This document shows positions 56,658 through 64,000 of a DNA stretch of 64,000 bases, piece after piece (the first letter of the stretch is position 1; every line of letters begins with the position of its first letter). Under the pieces are notes generated by a model. That model was not told the DNA's origin. It ran no database searches and saw nothing but the letters and a program-made list of their open reading frames with translations. Origin of the DNA: R-RK-3 sp031399085 (GTDB taxonomy: Bacteria > Pseudomonadota > Alphaproteobacteria > Rhizobiales > Rhodomicrobiaceae). The position numbers were made by a program, and so were the translations under genes. The DNA lies in contig JANNOQ010000027.1 of the NCBI GenBank assembly GCA_031399085.1, positions 186,001 to 250,000 of the forward strand, in the 5' to 3' direction.

Positions 56658-58451
56658 CTATGCCGAGATCGCCATGGGCTCGCGGCTGGTCTCCTGCCGC
56701 TGCGCGCTCGAGAGCAATCCCATCTCGCTAAGTTTGGCCAGGATCAAATCGGCGGCCTGATCCGGCGTCAGATCGACGGTGTTGATCGAAACTTCAGGAT
56801 GCTCCGGCGCCTCGTAAGGATCATCGATCCCGGTGAACTGCTTCAGCTTGCCTTCGCGGGCGAGCTTATAAAGCCCCTTGCGGTCGCGGCGTTCGCATTC
56901 GGCAAGCGGCGTCGCCGCATAGACCTCGATGAAGCCGCCCAGCGGCTCGATCATGTCGCGCACTTCGCGGCGCGTCGCGGTGTAGGGCGCGATTGGCGCG
57001 CAAATCGCGATACCGCCATTCTTGGTGATTTCCGACGCCACATAGCCAATGCGCAGGATGTTGATGTTTCGGTGCTCCTTGGAGAAGCCAAGCTCGGAGG
57101 AAAGATGTTTGCGCACTGCATCGCCGTCGAGCAGCGTCACCGAACGCCCACCGATCTGCATCAGCTTGGCCATCAGCGCATTGGCGATGGTGGATTTGCC
57201 CGCGCCGGAAAGCCCAGTAAAGAAGACCGTGAAGCCCTGCCGATCACGCGGCGGATGCGTGCGGCGCAATTCGGCGATCACGCTTGGGAACGAGAACCAT
57301 TCCGGGATTTCCTCGCCCTCTTGCAGGCGGCGGCGCAACTCGGTGCCGGAAAGGTTGAGGATTGCCTCACCGGATTGAATCTCATCGGCGGGAGCATATT
57401 GGTGGCGCTTTTGCAAATAGACCATCTCCTTGAACGGCACCATCGCGATGCCGATCTCGGCCTCATGCTGTTTCACCAGCTCTTGGGCGTCATACGGCCC
57501 ATAGAACGGCTTGCCCTTGCTATCATTGCCAGGCCCGGCATGGTCGCGTCCGACGATCAGATGCGTGCAGCCGAAATTGCGCCGGATGAGCGCGTGCCAG
57601 AGCGCCTCGCGCGGACCGGCCATGCGCATAGCCAAACCAAGAAGGCTCAGCGTGGCGTTGCCTTGCGGGTAATGCGGCAGCAGCGCCTCGTAGCAGCGCA
57701 CACGGGTGTAGTGATCGACGTCGCCCGGCTTGGTCATGCCGACGACTGGGTGAATGAGCAGGTTCGCACCGACCTGTTCGGATGCGCGCAGCGTCAGCTC
57801 GTAATGGGCGCGGTGCAGCGGGTTGCGGGTTTGGAAGGCGACGATTTTCTTCCAGCCCCAGGCTTTGAATTGCGCCTTTAGCTCATTCGGCGATTGCCGG
57901 CGCTCGCGGAAATCATAATGGTTCGGCGCTTGCAGGCCGATCACCCGGCCGCCGACATAATGCGTCCCGGCTTTATCGTGCAAATAGCGAACGCCAGGGT
58001 GCGCGCCGTCATCCGCGCCGAACACCGCAGCCGCCTCACGCGCCTTATCCGGCTGCCAGATCGACTGAACCTCGAGCAGCGCCAGGACGACATTCTCCGA
58101 GTCGCGCAGGGCAATGCGCTGACCGATCTCCAGCTTGGCCGCGAAATCGGCATTCACGTCGAGCGTCACCGGGATCGGCCACAATGCGCCGGACTCAAGC
58201 CGCATCTCGTTCACCACGCGATCGTAATCGCCGTGATTGAGGAAGCCTTCCAGCGGAGCAAAGCCCCCATTCATCAGCAGTTCGAGATCGCAAAGCTGAC
58301 GGGCGCTCAAGTCCCATGAGGGCAAGTTGCCAGCCTCTGCCTTCAACGCTGGGATTTCAGTACCAGGGGCAAAAAGCTCGGGAGTCGGCGGAAAATGGCT
58401 AGCAGAAAATACGGAAGCAGCGGCTTCGTGGCCCCGCAGACTATCGCTCAT
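56658..58451 (-). CDS. Bifunctional sulfate adenylyltransferase / adenylylsulfate kinase
   Basis: About 597 residues. N-terminal ATP sulfurylase (about 10-410): LCDLELLMNGGFAPLEGFL, VAFQTRNPLHRAHYELT with the nucleotide-binding HxxH, HLIVGRDHAGPGNDSKG, ILNLSGTELRRRLQ. C-terminal APS kinase (about 425-590): FFTGLSGAGKSTIANAL (P-loop), LDGDAVRKHLSSELGFSKEHRNINI. Together they turn sulfate into PAPS for reduction or sulfation. The monomeric Sat-type fusion replaces the CysD/CysN system usual in many proteobacteria. The start was set at ATG 58451, because the frame further upstream to 58529 begins with TTG and lacks homology. No other cys genes are adjacent. Confidence 0.95.
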   Translation of the reverse strand: MSDSLRGHEAAASVFSASHFPPTPELFAPGTEIPALKAEAGNLPSWDLSARQLCDLELLMNGGFAPLEGFLNHGDYDRVVNEMRLESGALWPIPVTLDVNADFAAKLEIGQRIALRDSENVVLALLEVQSIWQPDKAREAAAVFGADDGAHPGVRYLHDKAGTHYVGGRVIGLQAPNHYDFRERRQSPNELKAQFKAWGWKKIVAFQTRNPLHRAHYELTLRASEQVGANLLIHPVVGMTKPGDVDHYTRVRCYEALLPHYPQGNATLSLLGLAMRMAGPREALWHALIRRNFGCTHLIVGRDHAGPGNDSKGKPFYGPYDAQELVKQHEAEIGIAMVPFKEMVYLQKRHQYAPADEIQSGEAILNLSGTELRRRLQEGEEIPEWFSFPSVIAELRRTHPPRDRQGFTVFFTGLSGAGKSTIANALMAKLMQIGGRSVTLLDGDAVRKHLSSELGFSKEHRNINILRIGYVASEITKNGGIAICAPIAPYTATRREVRDMIEPLGGFIEVYAATPLAECERRDRKGLYKLAREGKLKQFTGIDDPYEAPEHPEVSINTVDLTPDQAADLILAKLSEMGLLSSAQRQETSREPMAISA

Positions 58452-58557
58452 AGTGGTCTCGCTGAAGGATGAGTTTGTGATAAAGTACGAATTGTACGGT
58501 TTAGCTAACACAACAGAGCTAAGAGTCAATTGGCATCAAAGCTAGGCCAAGCACAGT

Positions 58558-59904
58558 TCAATTTTCCGCGAGATGCGACACCAGCCAGCGTGCCGTGCGC
58601 AGCAACCGCGCATCCTCTCGCCTCGCGCCCACAAGCTGCACGCCGACCGGCAACCCATCAATTTCTAGCAAGGGCAATGAAATCGCGGGCACACCGAGAT
58701 AAGTCCAGAGCGTTGCAAAAATCGGATCGCCGGTGGAATCAAGGCCATGCGGCGCAGGCCCGGTGGCGGCGGGCGTGAGAATGGCGGCATGGCGCTCGAA
58801 CACAGGTTCGAACAACTTGTAGAGCCGCTCAGCCTTGTCGCAGGCGCGATTATAGTCGACTGCCGTAATCCGCCGGCCTTCCTCGATCATGCCGCCCAGC
58901 CTAGCGCTCATCGCCTCGCCGTTTCGCTCGGCAAGCGGCCCGAAATAGCGAGCCAAATCGGCAAGCATGATTTGGTTGTGCCATTCGATCGCGGAGGCAA
59001 AGACCGGCGCCAACTCCACCTCCTCGCAATGCGCGCCAAGCGCTTGCCCAAGCTCTTCGAACGCCGCCTTGGTATCCTCGCTCGCGTGGTCCCAGAACGG
59101 CGATTTAACGAAACCCAAAACCGGCGGCAATGGCGGCTCGGCTGTCGCGAAGGCGTAATGATCGCCCCGGCTGCGGGAAAACATCCAGCGGTCGGCGGGA
59201 TCGAAGGCGGACAAGCAATCGGTGGCAAGCGCGATGTCCTCAATCGATCGGGCGAATAGGCCGGGTGTGTCGAGCGGCGGCGATTGCGTGAGCGCGCCCG
59301 CGCGAGACACCAGGCCGAAGCTGGGCTTGAAACCATAGACGCCGCAGAACGATGCCGGACGGATGACCGAGCCGTTGGTTTGCGCGCCGAGCGTCAGCGG
59401 AACCATATTGGCCGCGACCGCCGCGGCCGAGCCGGATGACGATCCGCCGGGTGTGCGTTCAAAATCGCGCGGATTGCGGGTTTTTCCCGGATGATAGACC
59501 GCCAGCTCGGTGGTGACGGTCTTGCCTATCAGAATGGCGCCGGCCTCCCGCAGCCGGGCCACGGCCGCCGCGTCAGCGAGGGGACGGCGGCCGGCGAAGA
59601 TCGGGCTGCCATGCTCGGTCGGCATGTCGGCGGTGTCGAATATGTCCTTTGCGCCGAACGGCACGCCATGCAGCGGGCCTACGGGTAACCCGGTTGCACG
59701 CACCCGATCTGCCTCGCGCGCTTGCTCCAATGCGTAGGCAGGATCGTGATGGGCCCATGCGCCGATCCCGTGTTCTTGCGCCTCGATCGAGGCAAGACAA
59801 GCGGCCATCGCCTCCTCGCTCCGGCATTCCCCGGCGCGAATCATGGCGGCAAGTTCGACGGCTGTCAGCTGTGCTAGCTCCGGCGCGGTCATGCTCTCAC
59901 CCAT
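58558..59904 (-). CDS. Amidase (amidase-signature family)
   Basis: A 448-residue hydrolase with the Ser-cisSer-Lys triad: Lys in LHGVPFGAKDIFDTADMPTE, the Gly/Ser-rich signature RTPGGSSSGSAAAVAANMVPLTLGAQTNGSVIRPASFCG with cis-Ser and nucleophile Ser, and YGFKPSFGLVSRAG. It could hydrolyse aryl or aliphatic amides or ureides. GatA is unlikely because gatC and gatB are absent and the length and C-terminus differ. Two possible starts lie 12 nt apart (59904, 59892). Single gene between sat/cysC and the transpeptidases. Confidence 0.9.
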   Translation of the reverse strand: MGESMTAPELAQLTAVELAAMIRAGECRSEEAMAACLASIEAQEHGIGAWAHHDPAYALEQAREADRVRATGLPVGPLHGVPFGAKDIFDTADMPTEHGSPIFAGRRPLADAAAVARLREAGAILIGKTVTTELAVYHPGKTRNPRDFERTPGGSSSGSAAAVAANMVPLTLGAQTNGSVIRPASFCGVYGFKPSFGLVSRAGALTQSPPLDTPGLFARSIEDIALATDCLSAFDPADRWMFSRSRGDHYAFATAEPPLPPVLGFVKSPFWDHASEDTKAAFEELGQALGAHCEEVELAPVFASAIEWHNQIMLADLARYFGPLAERNGEAMSARLGGMIEEGRRITAVDYNRACDKAERLYKLFEPVFERHAAILTPAATGPAPHGLDSTGDPIFATLWTYLGVPAISLPLLEIDGLPVGVQLVGARREDARLLRTARWLVSHLAEN

Positions 59905-60248
59905 AGGACAAATACGGAGAAAACGGCACGAAACTTACACTCGCTTTACCCTATCTTGATGATTGTCGCCCTAAAATGGCCCCAATTCGACAACCCACCC
60001 ACGAAATCGGAATTAGCGTTGTGGGAATGAACATGGTTTTCCAGAGTTTGCGCCAAAAATGTGGCGAATCAGCCACGATCTCCGCGCAATTATGCAGCCC
60101 GCTGGTCCTGCAACCCTTGATACGCGCAACAACTTCATGGACTAATGGTTATCGGGTTGGGCACAGCCCTTGGATTCGCATTTGGCATGCATGTGCCATT
60201 ATTCTTCGTTCCGTGAGTTTAGGGACGACACGCGATCAAGAGATGGGG
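59905..60248. other. 344-nt intergenic region before the first L,D-transpeptidase
   Basis: Divergent promoter region. An open plus-strand frame from 59976 continues into the transpeptidase, but its translation has no signal peptide or conserved sequence until about 60249. I see no repeats or RNA gene. AT-richer DNA around 59915-59960 may hold the amidase promoter. Confidence 0.4.
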
Positions 60249-60785
60249 ATGACAGAAGTTCGATTCGGCAAATATGGAATTTGCCTAAGGCGCGCCATTG
60301 CGTTCGCCTTGGCATTGTTTGCGCTTGTGGCATCCCCCGGCGGCGCTCAGGCGCGCGAGCTTGTTAGCTGGGATGGCCCGCACGAATTGGGCACGATCGT
60401 TATCAAAACGTCGGAACGTCATCTCTATTACGTCCTCGGTCACGGCATGGCGCTTCGCTACGATGTCGCTGTCGGCAAGGAAGGCATGCAGTGGGCGGGA
60501 GACACCTTCGTCCAATCCAAGACGCGCAATCCGGGCTGGACACCAACGCCCAGAATGCGCCGCGAACATCCCTATCTGCCGGCCTATGTGCCGCCTGGAC
60601 CAGAAAATCCGCTCGGCGTGCGCGCGATCTATTTGGGCTGGACGGATTACCGCATTCACGGGACGAACGCGCCCGCATCCATTGGCCGCGCCGCATCGAG
60701 CGGCTGCATCCGGATGCGCAATGGCGACGTCACGGATTTGTTTGAAAGAGTGCATATCGGCGCCCCGGTCCACGTGATCCGGTAG
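60249..60785 (+). CDS. L,D-transpeptidase (YkuD domain), exported
   Basis: About 178 residues from ATG 60249 (AAGAG 6 nt upstream). Signal peptide AIAFALALFALVASPGGAQA, then the YkuD domain: GTIVIKTSERHLYYVLGHGMALRYDVAVGKEG, WTPTPRMRREHPYLPAYVPPGPENPLGVRAIYLGWTDYRIHGTN, and the catalytic SSGCIRMRNGDVTDLFERVHIG (His-x14-17-S-x-G-C-x-R). Cross-links peptidoglycan stems or attaches proteins to them. A paralogue follows after 57 nt. The upstream extension to 59976 is not supported. Confidence 0.92.
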   Translation: MTEVRFGKYGICLRRAIAFALALFALVASPGGAQARELVSWDGPHELGTIVIKTSERHLYYVLGHGMALRYDVAVGKEGMQWAGDTFVQSKTRNPGWTPTPRMRREHPYLPAYVPPGPENPLGVRAIYLGWTDYRIHGTNAPASIGRAASSGCIRMRNGDVTDLFERVHIGAPVHVIR

Positions 60786-60842
60786 CCAACACAGATCTCG
60801 GCTTTGGAATAGTTTACGCGGCAAAGGACTTACGGAGGCAAC

Positions 60843-61433
60843 ATGTTCAATCGTTTCTCAAATTTGGCGGCCCTGGCCGTTGGCGCCGCGGCTCTCGTTG
60901 GCGTCGGAGCGCAGGATGCGCGGGCCGACTTCCTCGACGAATTGTTCGGCGGATTTAGCAGCAGCTATGCCGGCGGCGGCCGTCAGAATGTCCGCTTCTC
61001 GCCGAGCTATTCCCCCGGCCAGATCGTGGTGAGCTTCGGCGATCGCCGGCTCTATTACGTCGTTGCGAAGGGCCAGGCTATCAGCTATCCGATCGCCATC
61101 CCCAAGGGCGACGCTCGCTGGGCGGGCTCCATGTCCGTTAGTTCCAAGAGGGTCAATCCTGACTGGACGCCGACGGCTGAAATGCGCCGCGAAAACCCGA
61201 AACTTCCGGCCTTCGTCCCTGGCGGACATCCGCGCAATCCGATGGGCGTGCGCGCGCTCTATCTTGGCAGCTCGCTTTACCGCATTCACGGCACGGACGC
61301 GCCCTGGCTGATCGGCCAGGAAGTCTCCAAGGGCTGCATTCGGATGCATAATTCCGATGTCGTCGATCTGTATGAGCGGGCGCGCATCGGTTCCCGCGTC
61401 ACCGTGACTTGGTCGCGCTTCGGCACTTCGTAA
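60843..61433 (+). CDS. L,D-transpeptidase (YkuD domain), exported, second copy
   Basis: 196 residues. Signal peptide LAALAVGAAALVGVGAQDARA, a Gly/Ser-rich linker (FGGFSSSYAGGGRQ), then the YkuD domain with GQIVVSFGDRRLYYVVAKGQAISYPIAIPKGD, GVRALYLGSSLYRIHGTD and catalytic SKGCIRMHNSDVVDLYERARIG. GGAGG lies 5 nt before the ATG. Tandem with the previous transpeptidase and closed by a strong terminator, so the pair is probably one transcript or two with a shared end. Confidence 0.94.
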   Translation: MFNRFSNLAALAVGAAALVGVGAQDARADFLDELFGGFSSSYAGGGRQNVRFSPSYSPGQIVVSFGDRRLYYVVAKGQAISYPIAIPKGDARWAGSMSVSSKRVNPDWTPTAEMRRENPKLPAFVPGGHPRNPMGVRALYLGSSLYRIHGTDAPWLIGQEVSKGCIRMHNSDVVDLYERARIGSRVTVTWSRFGTS

Positions 61434-61460
61434 GCGCTGTCCGCAGCTAATGGTCATCAA

Positions 61461-61486
61461 AAAGGCCGGAGGAAACTCCGGCCTTT
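61461..61486. terminator. Strong bidirectional terminator (GAAA tetraloop)
   Basis: Perfect 11-bp stem AAAGGCCGGAG/CTCCGGCCTTT with a stable GAAA loop, followed on the plus strand by TTTGCTTTT. On the minus strand the arm runs into CCTTTTTGATG, so it also serves the 3' end of znuA at 61515. Confidence 0.92.
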
Positions 61487-61514
61487 GCTTTTCGCGCTTG
61501 CCATCGGACAGGCG

Positions 61515-62555
61515 TCAACCGAGGCATTTCTCCAGGCTTGCGGCTAAATTGGTCATCAGCTTGAAATACAAATCGCTTCCCGGTTCCAGATCGGCGCCCA
61601 GCCCATCCAGCACGCCGGTCTTGGCCTTCGTGCCCTCGATCACCGTCTTCACCAGCTTTGGCTCAAACTGCGGCTCGGAGAAAACGCAGACCCAATTCGA
61701 CTTGGCGATCCGCGCCCGGATTTCCTTTAGCCTTGCTGCGCCAGGCTGATTTTGGGGGCTGAGCGTGATCGACCCCGCTGCCTCGACGCCGAAATGATCC
61801 TCAAAATAATGAAAAGCGTCATGGAAGACGATAAAATCCTTGCCCTTCAAAGCCGCAAGCCTCGGCTGCAGATCGGCGTCGAGCTTGGCCAGCTTCACCT
61901 TTAACGTCTCGGCGTTTGCCCTGAAAATGGCCGCTTGATCCGGTCTGGCCTCGGCGAACACCGCCGCGAGATGATCCGCGATCAGGGCGGCGTTGGGCGG
62001 GCTTAGCCAAAGATGCGCGTCATGGCTTTCATGGTCGTGCCCAGCTTCGGCATGGCCGGTTTTTTCGTTGCCATGATCGTGCTTATCGGCGTCCTCCTTA
62101 CCCTTTTTGTAATGCTTATGCTCGCCGGCCCCCACTTTCTTTTCCTTCGCGTGGTCATGATACTCATCCTCATGCGCCTCGAACGCGCCGCCCTCGCGCA
62201 CCGGGAGAAGCTTCATGCCCGGAATATCGGACAAGGTCACGATCTTGGCGTCCTTCGAAAGGCTCTCCAAAGGCTTTTGTAGAAAAGTCTCGAGATTTTC
62301 GCTCACACGCAAAACGATATTGGCGTTGCTGAGCGTGCGGGCATCGGAGGGTTTCATGGAATAGGTATGCTCGGAAGCCGCGCCCTTGACGAGAAGATCG
62401 GGCGTTCCCGCGCCCTCCATCACTGCCGCGGCAAGCGAGTGAATGGGCTTGATCGTCGCCACGACCTTGAGGGATTCAGCGGCGTCCGCTGGCGTCCCTC
62501 CGGAAAGCACCAAGCTGACGCCGGCCAGTATGATTGCGGCTACACTCATTCGCAT
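61515..62555 (-). CDS. znuA: Zinc ABC transporter substrate-binding protein
   Basis: 346 residues with a signal peptide (SVAAIILAGVSLVLSGGTPADA). Cluster A-I metal-binding fold: VVATIKPIHSLAAAVMEG, AASEHTYSMKPSDA (first His ligand), DAHLWLSPPNAALIADHLA (second), DFIVFHDAFHYFEDHFG (third) and VFSEPQFEPKL. The long His/Asp/Glu-rich loop (about 125-185, e.g. HAEAGHDHESHDAH) is the zinc scavenging loop typical of ZnuA. znuB and znuC are not adjacent. A Zur-like palindrome lies 23 nt upstream. Confidence 0.95.
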   Translation of the reverse strand: MRMSVAAIILAGVSLVLSGGTPADAAESLKVVATIKPIHSLAAAVMEGAGTPDLLVKGAASEHTYSMKPSDARTLSNANIVLRVSENLETFLQKPLESLSKDAKIVTLSDIPGMKLLPVREGGAFEAHEDEYHDHAKEKKVGAGEHKHYKKGKEDADKHDHGNEKTGHAEAGHDHESHDAHLWLSPPNAALIADHLAAVFAEARPDQAAIFRANAETLKVKLAKLDADLQPRLAALKGKDFIVFHDAFHYFEDHFGVEAAGSITLSPQNQPGAARLKEIRARIAKSNWVCVFSEPQFEPKLVKTVIEGTKAKTGVLDGLGADLEPGSDLYFKLMTNLAASLEKCLG

Positions 62556-62577
62556 GTTTGAATCCCCGTAAAACGGA

Positions 62578-62593
62578 TAATGTTATACCATTA
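62578..62593. promoter_or_regulatory. Probable Zur box between znuA and the DUF1007-NicO genes
   Basis: TAATGTTATACCATTA is a near-perfect palindrome around TTATAC and fits the alphaproteobacterial Zur-type sequence (ATGTTATA-type arms). It is 23 nt from the znuA start and 128 nt from the DUF1007 start, so it could repress both when zinc is plentiful. Confidence 0.65.
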
Positions 62594-62720
62594 CATAAAT
62601 ATCATCTGCCTCTTCAAAGCCAGCCCTTTCGATCCAAGCTTCGCCAAAATTTGCCAGTAAAGCTTACAACTGATATTTCAAGCGATGTCGAAGCGCCGGG
62701 GCTTGACAGGGAGACATGCG

Positions 62721-63395
62721 ATGTTGCATTTGCACCAACTGCGAAAAGCCGTGTGCGCAGCGCTCGCGATCGTGGCGGCGATGGGTGTGACCTGCGCTTC
62801 GGCGCATCCGCATGTCTGGGTCACGGTCGAGACCGAAGTTCTTTACAGCGATCAGAAAGCCATCACCGGCTTTCGGCACAAATGGACGTTCGACGAGTTC
62901 TACGCTAGCTTTGCCGTGCAGGGCCGCGACCTGAATAATGACGGTGAGTACGACCGGCAGGAGTTGCAGGAATTGGCCGAGGTCAATATCAGCTCGCTCA
63001 AGGAATTTGAGTTCTTCACCTTCCCAAAACTAGCCGGAAAAACGCTGCCCCGCGACATGCCGAAAGATTACTGGCTCGAATATAAGGGCGGCCTGTTGAC
63101 GCTTTTTCTGACGCTGCCGATGACCCATCCCGTCCCGGCCGAACAAACCAAAGGCTTCAGCTTCGCCGTCTACGACCCGACCTTCTACGTCGATTTCGCT
63201 CTGGCGAAGGACCAGCCGGTGAAGCTGAGCGCCGCGCCCGCCGGCTGCCAGCCCGTGATCCACGAGCCAAATCCGCAGACAGCTCAGCGAAGTGCTCAGA
63301 CGCTGGGGGAGGCGTTCTTCAACAGCATCGATTCCACCAACAGCTTTGCCGAGCAATACGCCAAGTCGGTCAGCATTGCCTGTCCGGCAAGCTGA
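62721..63395 (+). CDS. DUF1007 family exported protein
   Basis: 224 residues. The signal peptide AVCAALAIVAAMGVTCASA ends just before HPHVWVTVETEVLYS, whose two His residues would be at the mature N-terminus, a possible metal site. FDEFYASFAVQGRDLNNDGEYDRQELQELAEVN has an EF-hand-like D-x-N-x-D-G stretch. DUF1007 proteins are regularly next to NicO-type metal transporters, as here (7 nt to the next gene). ATG 62721 has GGGAG 6-7 nt upstream. It may deliver or sense metal in the periplasm, which is inference. Confidence 0.88.
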   Translation: MLHLHQLRKAVCAALAIVAAMGVTCASAHPHVWVTVETEVLYSDQKAITGFRHKWTFDEFYASFAVQGRDLNNDGEYDRQELQELAEVNISSLKEFEFFTFPKLAGKTLPRDMPKDYWLEYKGGLLTLFLTLPMTHPVPAEQTKGFSFAVYDPTFYVDFALAKDQPVKLSAAPAGCQPVIHEPNPQTAQRSAQTLGEAFFNSIDSTNSFAEQYAKSVSIACPAS

Positions 63396-63402
63396 GGCCG
63401 TC

Positions 63403-64000
63403 ATGATCCGCTTGATCCTGCTGCCGATCCTGTTTTGTTTGACGCTCGGCGCATTGAGCGATGCTCATGCCCAAACCGGCGGGGACGGCCGTGCCGCGCC
63501 GCCATCCGCCTGGGGCTCGGGTCAGCGCGCCGCCCCTGGAGCACAGGCATCGCCAAGCGCCGCGCCCGTCTCGGAGGCCAGCGGCTGGTGGCGCTGGCTG
63601 CTCGACATTCAGCAAAAGCTGCATCGCCAGCTTGCACAGGCGGTGAAGGATTTTAAGGCCGGCGGCACGGTCAGCGCGGGCTTCGTGCTGGTCGCCGTCA
63701 GTTTCCTTTACGGCGTCTTTCACGCGGCGGGGCCGGGACATGGCAAGGCGGTGATCTCCGCCTATGTGGTCGCCAATGGCGCGACCGTCCGGCGGGGCAT
63801 CCTTCTGTCTTTTGCGGCGGCTTTCGTGCAGGCGCTTTCGGCAATCGCGATTGTCGGCGTCTTTGCGGTGATGCTGAACGCGGCAGGCATTCAAATCACG
63901 CAAATCGTTCAGCGCTTCGAATTGGCGAGCGGCCTGCTGATCGCGCTGACCGGGCTTTGGCTCCTCGTCACTTACGTTCGGCGGCGCTTTGCTCTCGCCT
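63403..64000 (+). CDS. NicO-type (nickel/cobalt or related metal) transporter, 3' truncated by window edge
   Basis: About 199 residues visible, starting MIRLILLPILFCLTLGALSDAHA (signal or first helix), a Pro/Ala-rich periplasmic stretch, and then the NicO core: FVLVAVSFLYGVFHAAGPGHGKAVISAYVVANGATVRRG with the H-A-x-G-P-G-H-G-K motif, and helices AAAFVQALSAIAIVGVFAVML and ASGLLIALTGLWLLVTYV. Related proteins move nickel, cobalt or manganese. Here the Zur-like site upstream suggests a role in zinc starvation. It continues beyond the window. Confidence 0.92.
   Translation, partial: MIRLILLPILFCLTLGALSDAHAQTGGDGRAAPPSAWGSGQRAAPGAQASPSAAPVSEASGWWRWLLDIQQKLHRQLAQAVKDFKAGGTVSAGFVLVAVSFLYGVFHAAGPGHGKAVISAYVVANGATVRRGILLSFAAAFVQALSAIAIVGVFAVMLNAAGIQITQIVQRFELASGLLIALTGLWLLVTYVRRRFALA

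Noticed and set aside
56799..57881. 360-codon plus-strand frame opposite sat/cysC
   Set aside because: Antisense shadow of the sulfurylase/kinase coding region.

Overview
The window looks like a chromosomal segment of an alphaproteobacterium of the order Hyphomicrobiales (Rhizobiales), possibly close to Beijerinckiaceae or methylotroph relatives. The genus is inference from gene content and order. Supporting signs are roughly 60% or higher GC, a PhyR/NepR/EcfG general stress response cluster, the runs murA-DUF2948-hisD-nadD and rsfS-rlmH-envC-ctpA-yibQ-rppH, a 7Fe ferredoxin, a fused ATP sulfurylase/APS kinase, egtB-egtD, and short palindromic intergenic repeats of a type common in this order. 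Almost everything is ordinary chromosome. I see no prophage, insertion sequence, CRISPR array, rRNA or tRNA.

Layout. 1-7.3 kb: the 3' part of glyS, a small secreted protein, a VOC protein, ferredoxin fdxA, a YfbU-like protein, two Flp pilin genes, and glnB-glnA behind a probable sigma-54 promoter. 7.5-18.9 kb: the NAD(P)HX repair enzyme, a GH3/NagZ-like secreted protein with altered catalytic residues, a TPR protein with a PHB-depolymerase-like esterase, leuA behind a leucine-rich leader peptide and attenuator, a secreted hydrolase with an EF-hand loop, and an ArsR-controlled operon. 18.9-30.1 kb: murA, DUF2948, hisD, nadD, rsfS, rlmH, a DUF3455 gene, then envC-ctpA-yibQ-rppH (cell wall, ribosome and RNA housekeeping).

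30.2-50.8 kb: a mixed stretch with two metallo-beta-lactamase-fold proteins, an RraA-like protein, an MFS transporter, a diacylglycerol-kinase-like protein, xerC, transaldolase, a TetR/DUF2852 pair with matching operators, a membrane J-domain protein ending in an FGE-like domain, an Fnr-type regulator, an orphan CoA-transferase beta subunit, mmcB, the ergothioneine genes egtB-egtD, a frameshifted membrane protein gene, speD and speE separated by a terminator, an AI-2E transporter and a metallophosphoesterase. 50.8-56.6 kb: a signalling island with a CHASE3 kinase, two response regulators (one fused to a kinase), PRC-barrel and DUF1328 stress proteins, then ecfG-nepR divergent from phyR. 56.6-64 kb: sat/cysC, an amidase, two L,D-transpeptidases, and a metal locus in which znuA and a DUF1007-NicO pair diverge from a Zur-box-like palindrome.

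The least routine items are the leuA attenuator, the J-domain/FGE fusion, the probably inactive GH3 protein, the Zur-type divergent metal locus, and the TetR and ArsR operators. I did not find a clearly new multi-gene system.
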